A stretch of 64,000 bases of DNA from positions 31,958 through 95,957 of the forward strand of contig JAQXEG010000030.1 of assembly GCA_029250945.1 (NCBI GenBank). Reading direction: 5' to 3'. This document shows positions 49,191 through 59,604 of this stretch, one piece after another (the stretch's first letter is position 1; each line of letters opens with the position of its first letter). Below the pieces are notes generated by a model, which did not search any database, was not told the DNA's origin, and saw only the letters and a program-made list of their open reading frames with translations. A program made the translations under genes and the position numbers. Source of the stretch: Yoonia sp. Its GTDB lineage: Bacteria > Pseudomonadota > Alphaproteobacteria > Rhodobacterales > Rhodobacteraceae.

Positions 49191-49634
49191 TTACTTTGCA
49201 GCGGCTTTTTTCACAGCAGCAGTTGCGTCTGTTGTCGCTTTCTTCGCAGCGGCAGTCATGTCATCGGACATCTCTTTGCCAGAGGCCATCACCAGTTCCA
49301 TTGTCTGTGTCTGCACCTTTTTCGCGATTTCAGCGAAGGCGGCCATGTGCTCGGCTGCTGATTCTGCGGATGCGGCGGCAAAGTCTGTCATGGACTTTGT
49401 GTAATCAGCAGGCTCGGCCTTTGCAGCGGAAACGCCCTGCATCTTGCCCAGTGTTTCAGAGGTCCATTTCGCGGACAGCTCTGTGGATTTGTTTGCAGCG
49501 TCCAGTGCAACAGCGGACATCTTTTCTGCCAATGTTGCCTGTGACTTATACGCGTCTTCTACGGCTTTTGTGTCAACCGGGAATGCGCCCATCATGTCTT
49601 TAAAAACAGCGGTGAAATCTTGTGATTTAGCCAT
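49191..49634 (-). CDS. phaP: Phasin (PHA granule-associated protein)
   Basis: 147 residues, Ala/Lys-rich and helical, with FTAVFKDMMGAFPVDTKAVE at the start and a lysine-rich Ala tail, the Phasin_2 pattern. It coats PHA granules. AAGGAT lies eight bases before the ATG. The upstream region to 49766 carries PhaR-type dyads. Confidence 0.9.
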   Translation of the reverse strand: MAKSQDFTAVFKDMMGAFPVDTKAVEDAYKSQATLAEKMSAVALDAANKSTELSAKWTSETLGKMQGVSAAKAEPADYTKSMTDFAAASAESAAEHMAAFAEIAKKVQTQTMELVMASGKEMSDDMTAAAKKATTDATAAVKKAAAK

Positions 49635-49701
49635 GGTATCGATCCTTGATTAAGCAGCTAGGGAGGATGCTGCGATTCATCTTCTGGATCTTAGGTACAT
49701 G

Positions 49702-49766
49702 CTGCGCTGCGGCATTTCAAGTATTTTTCTGCATTGCAGCATGAATTCTTTCCGCAACTGCATTGC
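49702..49766 (-). promoter_or_regulatory. PhaR-type operator dyads upstream of phaP
   Basis: The perfect dyad CTGCATTGCAG (CTGC-N3-GCAG) lies at 49729-49739. A near match CTGCGCTGCGG is at 49702-49712, and a half repeat CTGCATTGC at 49758-49766. PhaR of Paracoccus and Rhodobacter is known to bind CTGC-N3/4-GCAG. Position fits repression of phaP. Confidence 0.7.
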
Positions 49767-51547
49767 TAACCCCCAAGCACATAACGCCCCGGTGCGGCCC
49801 CCAGCCCCTTGTCCTCAGGCGCGCGCGTGGGACAGGTGCCGGAAGATTGCGACTTTAACCACCCGTCCCAGCGGCCCCACCATGATCCATCATGACGCGT
49901 TGCGGCCTCAAGCCAGCCGTCTGGGTCTGCCCCCAGATCGGCATTCATATAATGCCCGTATTTATTCTTGGTCGGCGGGTTCACGATGCCCGCGATATGC
50001 CCCGATTCCGACAGAATGAACGTCTTATCCGCTGATCCCATCTGCTGCACACCGCGATAGCTGCTTTTCCACGCGGCAATATGGTCGGTTTCGCAGGCGA
50101 TGGCGCAGATCGGCGTGGTGATATCAGCCAAACTCGCAACCTCGTCCCCGATCGCGATACCACCGGTGGCCAGCTGGTCGCCCTGACACAACCCGCGCAG
50201 GTATTCGACCGCCATCGTGGCTGGCAGGTTCGTGCCGTCCCCGTTCCAATACAGCAGATCAAACGCGGGCGGCGCCTTGCCCATCATATAGCTTTTGATC
50301 GCGGGGCCGTAGATCAGGTCGTTGGACCGCAAAAAACTAAAGGTGCGCGACATGTAGAATGACGACAGCACGCCGCTATTCTCCACCTCGGCCTCGATCC
50401 CGTCGACGAAATCATCGTCAAGAAACACGCCGACCTCGCCCCTGTCGGAAAAATCCGTGAGGGTGGTGAACAATGTGGCCGCGTTGACGGATGTGTCCCC
50501 ACGCTTCGCCATCAGCGCGAGGGTGATCGACAACGTCGTGCCCGCGATGCAGTAGCCGACCGCATTCACCTGTTCGGTGCCACAGATCGCCTTGACCTGC
50601 GCAATCGCGGTCATGAACCCGTCGTCGATATAGTCCTTTAGCCCCGTATCGCGGTAGCTTGCGTCGGGGTTCACCCATGAGACGACGAACACCGTATGCC
50701 CCTGATCGACGGCCCATTTGATCAGGCTGTTTTGGGGTTTCATGTCCAGAATGTAGAATTTGTTAATCCACGGCGGAAAGATCACTAGCGGGGTGTCCTG
50801 CACCGTATCCGTGGTTGGCGCATATTGGATCAGCTCGAACATATGGTTGCGAAACACCACCTGCCCCGGCGACGTGCCCAGATTTTCGCCGACCTGAAAC
50901 GCCGTTTTATCCGCAAGGCTGACAACCAGATCGCCATCATTCGCCTCGAGGTCGGCCACAAGGTTTTCCAGCCCCGCCACAAGGCTTTCGCCCTCGGTTT
51001 CGACCGCAAGGGTCAGCGCGTCGGGGTTTGTGGCTAGAAAATTGGTGGGCGACATCATGTCGATGATCTGCTGGCTGAAATAATCCAACCTGCGTTTTTC
51101 CCCGTCATCCAGCCCGTCCAGATCGGACACAGCCCCCTGAATGGCGGCGGCGTTGGTCAGGTATTGTTGCTTAATTAGATGAAAATAGGGGTTCGTCGTC
51201 CACATCTCGTGGGAAAACCGGCGGTCGGGCGGGGTGTCATCGGCGGGCGGCGCGTCTTGGGTCAGCATCTGCTGCGCGTCGACGTAATGTTTTACCGTCT
51301 GCCCCCAGAACGCGACCTGATCCTCGAATATCTTGGTGGGGTTGTTCACCACTTCGGTGAAATAGGCGTGGGCCGCCTTGGAATAAAGCTCTGGGCTGGG
51401 CCCTTGCAGTGCGGCGGGCACCTGTCGCCCCTTCCCCATGACCGACATCAACCGCTGCACCAGCCCTTCGACCCGTTGCAGATTTTCCTCAAGTTTCCCG
51501 AGGTCCTGACCTGAACTGCCGCTGGGGGGGGATTCATTTGTTGTCAT
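49766..51547 (-). CDS. phaC: Class I PHA synthase
   Basis: 593 residues. The lipase-like box NAVGYCIAGTTLS carries the catalytic Cys333, and the triad is completed by Asp in ACETDHIAAW and His in SGHIAGIVNPP. The N-terminal 100 residues are variable as usual. It polymerises (R)-3-hydroxyacyl-CoA on granules. Divergent from phaZ, with phaP behind. Confidence 0.96.
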   Translation of the reverse strand: MTTNESPPSGSSGQDLGKLEENLQRVEGLVQRLMSVMGKGRQVPAALQGPSPELYSKAAHAYFTEVVNNPTKIFEDQVAFWGQTVKHYVDAQQMLTQDAPPADDTPPDRRFSHEMWTTNPYFHLIKQQYLTNAAAIQGAVSDLDGLDDGEKRRLDYFSQQIIDMMSPTNFLATNPDALTLAVETEGESLVAGLENLVADLEANDGDLVVSLADKTAFQVGENLGTSPGQVVFRNHMFELIQYAPTTDTVQDTPLVIFPPWINKFYILDMKPQNSLIKWAVDQGHTVFVVSWVNPDASYRDTGLKDYIDDGFMTAIAQVKAICGTEQVNAVGYCIAGTTLSITLALMAKRGDTSVNAATLFTTLTDFSDRGEVGVFLDDDFVDGIEAEVENSGVLSSFYMSRTFSFLRSNDLIYGPAIKSYMMGKAPPAFDLLYWNGDGTNLPATMAVEYLRGLCQGDQLATGGIAIGDEVASLADITTPICAIACETDHIAAWKSSYRGVQQMGSADKTFILSESGHIAGIVNPPTKNKYGHYMNADLGADPDGWLEAATRHDGSWWGRWDGWLKSQSSGTCPTRAPEDKGLGAAPGRYVLGG

Positions 51548-51567
51548 ATTAACCTCTACCGCCTAGT

Positions 51568-51579
51568 TTGCAGGTGCAG
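51568..51579. promoter_or_regulatory. PhaR-like half-dyad in the phaC-phaZ gap
   Basis: On the minus strand CTGCACCTGCAA matches CTGC-N4-GCAG except for the last base. It lies 21 bases before the phaC start and 46 bases before phaZ, so it could influence either. Confidence 0.4.
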
Positions 51580-51624
51580 CATTTCACCATCATGGTGTCA
51601 ACGCGCCCCCGCAGGAGATGTTCC

Positions 51625-52893
51625 ATGAAGTATATGATGACCTATGACCTAATGGAAAGCGTGCGTAACACGAACCAATGGCTCGGGGCGTCTGCGCGGG
51701 CATTTGCCAGCTATCCGGCCATGTCGCTGGGCGCAAACCCTGCGATGGACTGGCTCAAGGCATGGGGCGAGGTGACAGAACGCAGCTTTAGCCGTATGGT
51801 GCTGAAACCCGATTGGAACATTCCGCCTGTGACCGGCCAGTCGGGCAAAGATTTTCCCGTCGTTGTCGAAACAGTGATTGAACGCCCGTTCGGCGATCTG
51901 ATCCAGTTCACAATGCCCGGTCGCGATACGCGCAAACGCCGCGTGCTGCTGGTCGCACCCATGTCCGGCCATTACGCCACATTGCTGCGCAAAACCGTGA
52001 TCAGCCTGCTGCCCGATTGCGAGGTGTTCGTCACCGATTGGCACAATGCACGTGACATTCCCGTCAGCGCAGGCAAGTTCGACGTGGAGGATTACACGCT
52101 CTACCTTGTTGATTTCATGAAAGAACTGGGTAGCGATATTCACGTCATCGCCGTATGCCAGCCCGCCCCCCTGACGCTGGCAGCAACCGCCTATCTGGCC
52201 GAGGAAAACCCCGACGCACAGCCCAAATCCCTCACCCTGATCGGCGGCCCCATCGACCCAGAGGCGAACCATACCGAAGTCACCGATTTTGGCCGCTCGG
52301 TCACGATGGGCCAGTTAGAACAGACGATGATCCAGCGGGTCGGCTACAAATATGGCGGCGTAGGGCGCATGGTTTATCCCGGCCTTTTGCAGCTTGCGTC
52401 ATTCATTTCGATGAACGCTGAAACCCATATGACCGCCTTTCGCGACCAGATTATCAGCGCGACCAAGGGCGACGCGTCCGAGCATGACAAGCATAACGCA
52501 TTCTACGATGAATACCTCGCCGTGATGGATATGCCCGCCGAATTTTACCTGTCCACAGTGGAACGCGTGTTCAAAAACCGCGACATCGCCCGCAATGATT
52601 TCACCGTCGCAGGGCGCAAGGCCGACATCGGCAAAATCACCACCGTCGCCGTCAAAATCGTCGAGGGCGAGAATGATGATATTTCTGCCCCCGGCCAGTG
52701 CCTTGCAGCGCTTGATCTACTGACGGGCCTGCCAGAGGCGAAAAAGGCGGCGCATTTGGAACCGGGCGCGGGCCACTACGGCATCTTTGCCGGTGGCAGC
52801 TGGCGGCGCAACATCCGCCCGCTTGTGCTTGATTTCATTGATGCAAACGCTGGCGACGCGCCCAAGGCGGCAAACACCAACTCCGCCGCTTAA
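51625..52893 (+). CDS. phaZ: Intracellular PHA depolymerase
   Basis: 422 residues from the ATG at 51625 (GGAG upstream); the frame opens earlier at 51568 but inside the promoter. The active-site segment VIAVCQPAPLTLAATA has Cys in the nucleophile place, as in the PhaZ1 intracellular depolymerases, and the C-terminal EPGAGHYGIFAG supplies the His. It mobilises stored PHA. It pairs with phaC as an opposite-direction neighbour. Confidence 0.93.
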   Translation: MKYMMTYDLMESVRNTNQWLGASARAFASYPAMSLGANPAMDWLKAWGEVTERSFSRMVLKPDWNIPPVTGQSGKDFPVVVETVIERPFGDLIQFTMPGRDTRKRRVLLVAPMSGHYATLLRKTVISLLPDCEVFVTDWHNARDIPVSAGKFDVEDYTLYLVDFMKELGSDIHVIAVCQPAPLTLAATAYLAEENPDAQPKSLTLIGGPIDPEANHTEVTDFGRSVTMGQLEQTMIQRVGYKYGGVGRMVYPGLLQLASFISMNAETHMTAFRDQIISATKGDASEHDKHNAFYDEYLAVMDMPAEFYLSTVERVFKNRDIARNDFTVAGRKADIGKITTVAVKIVEGENDDISAPGQCLAALDLLTGLPEAKKAAHLEPGAGHYGIFAGGSWRRNIRPLVLDFIDANAGDAPKAANTNSAA

Positions 52894-53587
52894 CGCAGAA
52901 CCAGCGGCTGCCGCATCCGGCGCCGGATCGCATCCGTCACGGCATCAGGATTTTCCAGCGTCAGAATATGACCCGCGTTGGGAATAACCTCTAGCTGCGC
53001 ATAAGGGATAAGTTCAGCCAGAAATTCATGGCGCCGCACCGAATGCTGCCCATTATAATCGCCGCACATCACCAGCGCGGGCTGTTTGATCCGGCGCATG
53101 ATATCTTGCTGGTCTTTGCGGCGCTCCATTGCACGGCTTTGCCGCACATACACATCCACGCCCAGCGCCGTCGCCATATCCGTCATCAACGACATGACAT
53201 CCATCCAGTAGGGTCCCGTGACAGCCACGCAGGGTTGATCTCGGTCTGCATGGCGTCATTAAGGCGGCCCGATTTTGCGGCAATAATGCTGGGTTCACGC
53301 AGCGCCGAGATTTCGGGCGTGTCGGATTGCGCATTGGTCGAAATGAACGCCACGCGGGTTACGCGTTCAGGCGCACGGCGCAGGATTTCCATCGCAACCA
53401 TGCCGCCCATGTCCATGCCTGCCAGCGGGAATTTTGGCGGCAACCATATCAGAATTTGCGATGCAAACTCCTCCATCCGTTCGCCCATCGTGATGGGGGC
53501 GAATGTGATGGGGAACTCAGCCGAGACGGTGGTAAATTGTGCATAAAACACCCGCGCATCGCCCACCATCAGCGGCACGAGGACCAA
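52890..53587 (-). pseudogene. Alpha/beta hydrolase gene, frameshifted and lacking the nucleophile Ser
   Basis: Two reading frames together make one hydrolase of about 230 residues. The first (53587 to about 53226) includes FPLAGMDMGGMVAMEILRRA, in which the expected GxSxG serine is an Asp (GAC). The second (from about 53228) has VTGPYWMDVMSLMTDMATAL, PALVMCGDYNG and NAGHILTLENP. Restoring one G in the GG at 53225-53226 (minus-strand TGG to TGGG) joins them. A clear start with ribosome site is missing. Overlaps the phaZ stop by four bases. Confidence 0.7.
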
Positions 53588-53675
53588 TGGCTCGATAATC
53601 GAAACTGTCCCGCGTTACACATGGTGATTTGCCTGTGCTTGCGCTGCCCCGACATGGGCTAAATGGGCGCAAGGA

Positions 53676-54548
53676 CTAGACCGCGACTTCGGCCGTAAAC
53701 CAGCGTAAAATCGCGTCCACCAAAGGCGCGGTTTGGTCGGGGCTGAATACATCGCCTGCCATCACATGCCCCATCGTGTCATCACGCGCTGTTTGAACAA
53801 GTTTATGTTCATGCACCGATCCACCCCAATGGCCCATGACAGCGCGGGTGGCATTTGCACTGACGACCTGATCATCCTCATTATAGGCAAACATCGCAGG
53901 TGTGGTGATCGCCGACAAATCGGCCCCGCGCACGGCGCGCACCGCGTCCCCCATTGTATAGATAGCCGCCGTTGGATACCGCATCGTCCAATAGGCCGCG
54001 TGGGCGTCTGAATGGGTGCCAAATGACCGCTCTCGCCCTGCAATCCAATGCCCCCAATGGCGCACAAGCGGCAAGTCAATCAAGAATTGCGCAAGCCTGT
54101 GGGTCAGGCCAAAGTTGGGCGATACAAAGACCACCCCATCCGCCATGTCACCCGCCGCAAGGGCATCCGCCGCCAAGGTGCAACCTGTTGAGCAGCCGAT
54201 GACAAGCACCCGTTTGCCCAACATGCGCCCAAAGGCCAATGCCTGCGCCACGTCTGCGCGCCAGTCGTCCAATGTGGCGCAGCCCATCGCGGGACCGTCT
54301 TGGCCGTGACCGCTAAGCCGCGTGAAAAACAGGTTTGCCACTAATCCATTTGCCACAAGATCAGGCAAGGGTCGGATTTCATGCCCCGTCGCTGAAAACC
54401 CGTGGATGAAGACGACCGCGACATCGGTCAGCTCATCGCGCTTGTCCGCCCATATGATCGACTTGGTGCAATCAGGCCGGATCGCGGGCACTGCGGCCTC
54501 ACTCTCGGCCAGCCAACGTTCCAGATCAGTGATGCAGGTTGGGATCAT
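53676..54548 (-). CDS. Alpha/beta hydrolase (carboxylesterase type)
   Basis: 290 residues. Oxyanion region VVFIHGFSATGHEI, nucleophile elbow VLVIGCSTGCTLAADAL with Ser in GCSTG, Asp in FAYNEDDQVV, and His in DDTMGHVMAGDV. The substrate is unknown; monoacylglycerol or carboxyl esters are likely. Six bases separate it from the MFS gene upstream on the same strand, so they form a pair. Confidence 0.85.
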   Translation of the reverse strand: MIPTCITDLERWLAESEAAVPAIRPDCTKSIIWADKRDELTDVAVVFIHGFSATGHEIRPLPDLVANGLVANLFFTRLSGHGQDGPAMGCATLDDWRADVAQALAFGRMLGKRVLVIGCSTGCTLAADALAAGDMADGVVFVSPNFGLTHRLAQFLIDLPLVRHWGHWIAGRERSFGTHSDAHAAYWTMRYPTAAIYTMGDAVRAVRGADLSAITTPAMFAYNEDDQVVSANATRAVMGHWGGSVHEHKLVQTARDDTMGHVMAGDVFSPDQTAPLVDAILRWFTAEVAV

Positions 54549-54554
54549 TGCGCC

Positions 54555-55904
54555 CTACCCGTGGGACGGCACATGTTTGGACACCGGGCGGTACACGAAC
54601 AACAGCCCCAAGATGGCCAGTACAAAAATCCCCGCAGGCACCAATGTCAGCGATGCGCGCAAGGCATCCAGTGCGGCGGGCGATTGTTCAATCACCCCGC
54701 CCGTTGACGATTGCCAGCCAGCGCCCGACAACACAAAGCCAAGCACAAGCGGTGCGATGGCATTGGCGACCTTTTGGCCGAACAACCACACGGCACTGAA
54801 CGCGCCCTCAATCGCCTCACCGCTCTCATCGCGGGTCACGTCCATCAGGTCGGGATACATCGCCCATGGGATTTGCTGGTATGCGCCATTGGTGAAACCC
54901 GCACACAGGAACAACAGCGCCATCGCAGTCACAGACGTGGCGGGCAAGGCCATCCAGATCGCGATCAGGACCACGATATACAGCACAACGCCTGCAATCA
55001 GCGCCCATGTTTTGCCCAAGGCCGCGCTTGTTTTCACCCAGATGAACTGACTAATGACAGAGCCCACGATAAACATCGCAAACAACGTCGAAAACACGCC
55101 CAGCGCAGAGGCGAGGCCCGATAGCGGGCTGTTGCCATCATCGACCATCAGATAAAGCGCGGCCAGTTGCAGCCCCGCCGCGATCAGCGCCACCGCAAGG
55201 GTCAGCAGACCGTATAACAGGACAAGCCGGAAAAACGCGCGGTTCCCGATCACGAGGGACAAAACATCACGGAAATTGCCAGTTGCTGCCGCCTCGATCC
55301 GTGGGGCGCGGCGGGTGAAAAACAACATGCCCCAGATCGCGAGGACCACAACGGGGGCGACCATCAGGACCGCCGCCGCGTAGCCTTCGCGTGTGTCGCC
55401 TGCCAATGCAGGAACCAATGCACCAGCGGTCAGCAAGCCAAGGGATGCGAATGTCATGCGGAACGCCATCATGGTGGACCGTTCCTTTGGGTCTTGGGTC
55501 ATTTCGCCCGCCATCGCGCCATAGGGAATGGTGACAAAGGTGAACCCGATCGTGGCCACCCCGAAAAAGGCGATGACCCACATCGCGTTCATCTGCCAGC
55601 TCATGTCACCGGGTACGGCAAAGAGGCCCACGATGCCAGCGGCCAGAATAACAGCCCCCACCGCGATCCACGGTGTGCGGCGGCCCCAGCGGGAATTGGT
55701 GCGATCAGACATGAAGCCGACAATCGGGTCGGTCACCACATCAAACGCCAGCACCGCAAAGGTCACGATGCCCGCGATATTGGCCGGCACGCCCAAGAAT
55801 GTCGTCAGAAAGGCAAAGACCAACAGCTGTTTGACCACAACGAAAACGTTAATGCCCATGTCGGCCAGACCCCAGCCTGCCTTTTGTCCAAATGATAGTG
55901 CCAT
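54555..55904 (-). CDS. MFS transporter, GPH (glycoside/cation symporter) family
   Basis: 449 residues with 12 membrane segments. The GPH signature DIVTDPIVGFMSDRTNSRWGRR is present as VVTDPIVGFMSDRTNSRWGR near residues 55-75. N-terminal SFGQKAGWGLADMGINVFV is typical. Substrate unknown. It precedes the esterase gene and may supply its substrate or product. Confidence 0.88.
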   Translation of the reverse strand: MALSFGQKAGWGLADMGINVFVVVKQLLVFAFLTTFLGVPANIAGIVTFAVLAFDVVTDPIVGFMSDRTNSRWGRRTPWIAVGAVILAAGIVGLFAVPGDMSWQMNAMWVIAFFGVATIGFTFVTIPYGAMAGEMTQDPKERSTMMAFRMTFASLGLLTAGALVPALAGDTREGYAAAVLMVAPVVVLAIWGMLFFTRRAPRIEAAATGNFRDVLSLVIGNRAFFRLVLLYGLLTLAVALIAAGLQLAALYLMVDDGNSPLSGLASALGVFSTLFAMFIVGSVISQFIWVKTSAALGKTWALIAGVVLYIVVLIAIWMALPATSVTAMALLFLCAGFTNGAYQQIPWAMYPDLMDVTRDESGEAIEGAFSAVWLFGQKVANAIAPLVLGFVLSGAGWQSSTGGVIEQSPAALDALRASLTLVPAGIFVLAILGLLFVYRPVSKHVPSHG

Positions 55905-56003
55905 GTGTTGCGCCCTCCCCTACAGTTTCGGGCAGCATAGGCAGGCCAATGTGATTCCGCCTAAGCGGACGTTACGTCAGTGATGCGTTAAAACGCATCC
56001 TAC

Positions 56004-56747
56004 TCAGATCACCTCTGACACAGCCCGCGTGATAAGGTTCAAACATGGCCCATCCGAAAACCGGTGATCGGCCCCATCCACAAGAGTCAGCCGCATATCG
56101 GGGCCAGTGGCGTGATCCAGCAGTTTGAGGGCGACAGAGGTTTTGACATCTTCATCGGCCGTACCTTGTAAGAACCGCACCGGAAACGGCAGTGGCAGCG
56201 GATCGCGCAACACCAGATTGTCGCGCCCGTCCGCGATCAGCTTTTGCGTGATAATGTAAGGTTCGCCATAATCCGATGGTAGCGCGACTTGCCCTTTGTC
56301 CGCTAGCTCTGCCTTCTGGTCCGCGTCAAATCCAGCCCAAATGCTATCCTGGGTAAAATCAGGTGCTGCGGCAATTGTCACCATTCCCGCAATACGGTCC
56401 GGCATCGCACGCGTGACCAACAGCGAAATCCACCCGCCCATGGACGACCCCACCAGCACGACTGGCCCTGCAATAAGCCCGATGGCCGCCACCGCATCTG
56501 CAAACCAGTCCCCGATGCAGCCGTCTGTGAACGCCTCACTGCTTTCGCCGTGACCCGAATAATCAAACCGCAGGAACGCGCGACCTTCGGCCTTGGCCCA
56601 TGCCTCCAAATGCACCGCCTTGGTGCCGCCCATGTCAGACTTGAACCCACCAAGGAACACAATCGCAGGCCCATGCCCGTCTGTCAGATGATAGGCGAGC
56701 CTGCGGCCCTCTGGCGTGACAAAGAAAGAAGGTTCAGTTTGTGTCAT
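56004..56747 (-). CDS. Alpha/beta hydrolase
   Basis: 247 residues. IVFLGGFKSDMGGTKAVHLE, nucleophile elbow VVLVGSSMGGWISLLVT (GSSMG), Asp in FLQGTADEDVKTS, His in VDGADHRFSDG. It fits the group of YuiI/BAAT-like small esterases of Rhodobacteraceae; substrate unknown. Confidence 0.87.
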   Translation of the reverse strand: MTQTEPSFFVTPEGRRLAYHLTDGHGPAIVFLGGFKSDMGGTKAVHLEAWAKAEGRAFLRFDYSGHGESSEAFTDGCIGDWFADAVAAIGLIAGPVVLVGSSMGGWISLLVTRAMPDRIAGMVTIAAAPDFTQDSIWAGFDADQKAELADKGQVALPSDYGEPYIITQKLIADGRDNLVLRDPLPLPFPVRFLQGTADEDVKTSVALKLLDHATGPDMRLTLVDGADHRFSDGPCLNLITRAVSEVI

Positions 56748-56790
56748 AGAAGATATCCAACATGAAATGTCACAGCTTGCAAAGGCCCGA

Positions 56791-57402
56791 TTACGGGCTT
56801 ACCCCAGCGCCATCAGCATAAAACTGGATGGTTGCGTAATTTTCTTCCCCTTCAGTGACGGTCGGCAAAAACACGCCGCTTTCGCCTGTAAATCCTGTGG
56901 CCGTGTCATTCCGAAAGGCCCCATTAATATTTTCGGCATATGAAACTTCGGTCCCATCCTCTAGCTGCAAATCGCCAGTCAAATTGGCACGCACGTTTCC
57001 TGGGTTGACCGTGGTTCCATCCATGTGGATTTGACCTGATACCGCGGCATCGGTGTCTTCGCGGTAAAAGTTGGTCGCGACGCCCGTCAAGGTGGCGTCA
57101 TCAAACGACACATCAATTGAAATCTTGCCCCCGACACGGCTGCCGATGCGGTCGTCACCGCTGATAAGGATTACACCATCATAATTGGCCGATCCCGTAA
57201 CAGTGTCGGGGGAAAAGGGTTCGCGGGTCAGGTTATCCATCTGCGCACGCCAGGCCTCGACACTGACATAATCAGTCAGGTTCAAGCGTCTATCTTCGTG
57301 GGGATCAACAAACGTCGCAGAACTGGTGCAAGCCCCCAACAGTAGAGCCCCAAGCAAAACAGAGATTGAGATTTTTGTCGGTTTCAAAATTGTTTTGATC
57401 AT
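56791..57402 (-). CDS. Lipoprotein with transferrin-binding-protein-like beta domain
   Basis: About 203 residues from the ATG at 57402; the frame opens seven codons earlier. The signal ends in a lipobox LLLGAC, so it is a lipoprotein. The body has strands GSANYDGVILISGDD, IDVSFDDATLTGVATNFY, and the C-terminal AFRNDTATGFTGESGVFL, resembling the beta-barrel of TbpB-like (slam-dependent) lipoproteins. Function not known; iron binding is not implied by the fold. Confidence 0.65.
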   Translation of the reverse strand: MIKTILKPTKISISVLLGALLLGACTSSATFVDPHEDRRLNLTDYVSVEAWRAQMDNLTREPFSPDTVTGSANYDGVILISGDDRIGSRVGGKISIDVSFDDATLTGVATNFYREDTDAAVSGQIHMDGTTVNPGNVRANLTGDLQLEDGTEVSYAENINGAFRNDTATGFTGESGVFLPTVTEGEENYATIQFYADGAGVSP

Positions 57403-57646
57403 GTTTGCCCTTTCAAAATTCACTGCAACTCAAGCACTGCGACACATGATTTAACAGCTGAAGCTGTCATGCGCCCCATGCGAAAGGTCAAGCAATTTTG
57501 TTGTTCTAAGATCGCGTCGATGTTGTGGAAATCAGCAGTCAGCCGCAACCGCGCTTGACCCCAAGGTCACAAATCGTCAAACACCCCTCACATAACCCGC
57601 AACCGAGCGCGCAAGTTGGCGCTAAACCGACGAGGAGCCCACACAG

Positions 57647-59599
57647 ATGGCCCAAATCTCCCTTACATTCCCCGATGGCAATGCACGCCACTATGACGCT
57701 GGTGTCACTGCCGCCGCTGTGGCCGCTGACATTTCCAGCAGCCTTGCGAAAAAGGCGATCAGCGCTACCGTGAACGGCGCCCATTGGGACCTGCAATGGC
57801 CGATCGACGCCGACAGCAGCATTGCGATCAACACCATGAAGGACGAGGCACCCGCGCTGGAACTGGTCCGTCACGATCTGGCCCACATCATGGCCCGCGC
57901 CGTGCAGGAAATCTGGCCCGACACCCAAGTCACCATCGGCCCTGTGATCAAGGACGGCTGGTATTACGATTTCGACCGCAAGGAACCGTTCGTGCCAGAA
58001 GACCTCGCGATCATCGAAAAGAAGATGAAAGAGATCATCAACAAACGCGACCCCGTCCGCACCGAGATTTGGGAGCGCGAAAAAGCGATCCAATTCTACA
58101 AGAACAAGGGTGAGCCCTATAAGGTTGAGCTGATCGAGGCCATTCCCGGCGATGAGCCGCTGCGCATGTATTGGCACGGCGATTGGCAAGACCTGTGCCG
58201 CGGCCCGCACCTGCAACACACAGGCCAAGTGCCCGCCGACGGGTTCAAGCTGATGAACATCGCAGGCGCCTATTGGCGCGGCGACAGTGACCGCCAGATG
58301 CTGCAACGTATCTACGGCGCTGCCTTCACGAACAAAGAGGGGCTAAAGGCGCACATGACCCGTCTGGAAGAGGCTGCCAAACGCGACCACCGCAAGCTGG
58401 GCCGCGAAATGGACCTGTTCCACATGCAAGAAGAGGCCCCCGGTCAGGTGTTCTGGCACCCCAACGGCTGGACTATCTATACCGAACTGCAAGACTACAT
58501 GCGCCGCCGCCAACGCGCGGGCGGCTATGTCGAGGTGAACACACCACAGGTTGTGAACCGCCAGCTTTGGGAAAAATCCGGCCACTGGGAAAGCTATCAG
58601 GAAAACATGTTCATCGTTGAGGTCGACGAGGATCACGCGCGCGAAAAGACGATCAATGCGCTGAAACCCATGAACTGCCCCTGCCACGTGCAGGTGTTCA
58701 ACCAAGGTCTGAAATCCTATCGCGATCTGCCGTTGCGTATGGCCGAATTCGGGTCGTGCAACCGCTATGAACCATCAGGCGCGCTGCACGGTATTATGCG
58801 CGTGCGCGGCTTTACCCAAGACGACGGGCATATCTTCTGCACCGAGGACCAGATCGAGGATGAAACACGCATCTTCATCGAATTCTTGTCGGAAATTTAC
58901 GCTGAACTGGGCTTCACCAACTGGGCGATCAAACTGTCCACCCGCCCCGAAAAACGGATCGGATCAGACGCGGTGTGGGACACACTGGAAACCGCGCTTG
59001 GCAACGCCTGCAAGGCCGCTGGATACGACTATGACATCCAAGAAGGCGAAGGCGCGTTTTACGGCCCCAAGCTGGAGTTTGTGCTAACAGACGCCATCGG
59101 GCGCGATTGGCAGTGCGGCACATTGCAAGTCGATAGCAACATCCCCGACCGGCTTGACGCATCCTATGTGGGCCAAGACGGAAACAAGCATGTGCCGTTC
59201 ATGCTGCACCGCGCGACGCTTGGCTCGTTCGAGCGGTTCATCGGCATCCTCATCGAAGAGCACGCAGGCAAACTGCCGTTCTGGCTGGCCCCGCGCCAGG
59301 TGGTTGTGTCCACCATCGTGTCAGACGCTGACGATTACGCGATGGAAGTTGTCGCTGCGCTCAAAGCTGCTGGCGTGCGCGCCGAGGCCGATGTGCGCAA
59401 TGAAAAGATCAACTATAAGGTCCGCGAACACAGCCTTGGCAAAGTCCCCATGATCCTCGCCATTGGCGCACGCGAGATCGAAGAACGCACCGTCAGCGTG
59501 CGACGCTTGGGCGAAAACCGTACCGCGGTCATGGCGCTTGATGACATCCTCGCCGAACTTGGCGACAGCGCGACACCGCCGGACATGAAGGCATCATAA
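57647..59599 (+). CDS. thrS: Threonyl-tRNA synthetase
   Basis: 650 residues. TGS domain (1-61), editing domain with [11 protein letters not shown], and the catalytic core with motif 2 [18 protein letters not shown] and [15 protein letters not shown], motif 3 [17 protein letters not shown], then a HGTP anticodon-binding domain. The start ATG has GAGGAG upstream. A strong terminator follows. Confidence 0.97.
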   Translation: MAQISLTFPDGNARHYDAGVTAAAVAADISSSLAKKAISATVNGAHWDLQWPIDADSSIAINTMKDEAPALELVRHDLAHIMARAVQEIWPDTQVTIGPVIKDGWYYDFDRKEPFVPEDLAIIEKKMKEIINKRDPVRTEIWEREKAIQFYKNKGEPYKVELIEAIPGDEPLRMYWHGDWQDLCRGPHLQHTGQVPADGFKLMNIAGAYWRGDSDRQMLQRIYGAAFTNKEGLKAHMTRLEEAAKRDHRKLGREMDLFHMQEEAPGQVFWHPNGWTIYTELQDYMRRRQRAGGYVEVNTPQVVNRQLWEKSGHWESYQENMFIVEVDEDHAREKTINALKPMNCPCHVQVFNQGLKSYRDLPLRMAEFGSCNRYEPSGALHGIMRVRGFTQDDGHIFCTEDQIEDETRIFIEFLSEIYAELGFTNWAIKLSTRPEKRIGSDAVWDTLETALGNACKAAGYDYDIQEGEGAFYGPKLEFVLTDAIGRDWQCGTLQVDSNIPDRLDASYVGQDGNKHVPFMLHRATLGSFERFIGILIEEHAGKLPFWLAPRQVVVSTIVSDADDYAMEVVAALKAAGVRAEADVRNEKINYKVREHSLGKVPMILAIGAREIEERTVSVRRLGENRTAVMALDDILAELGDSATPPDMKAS

Positions 59600-59604
59600 A
59601 CCAC

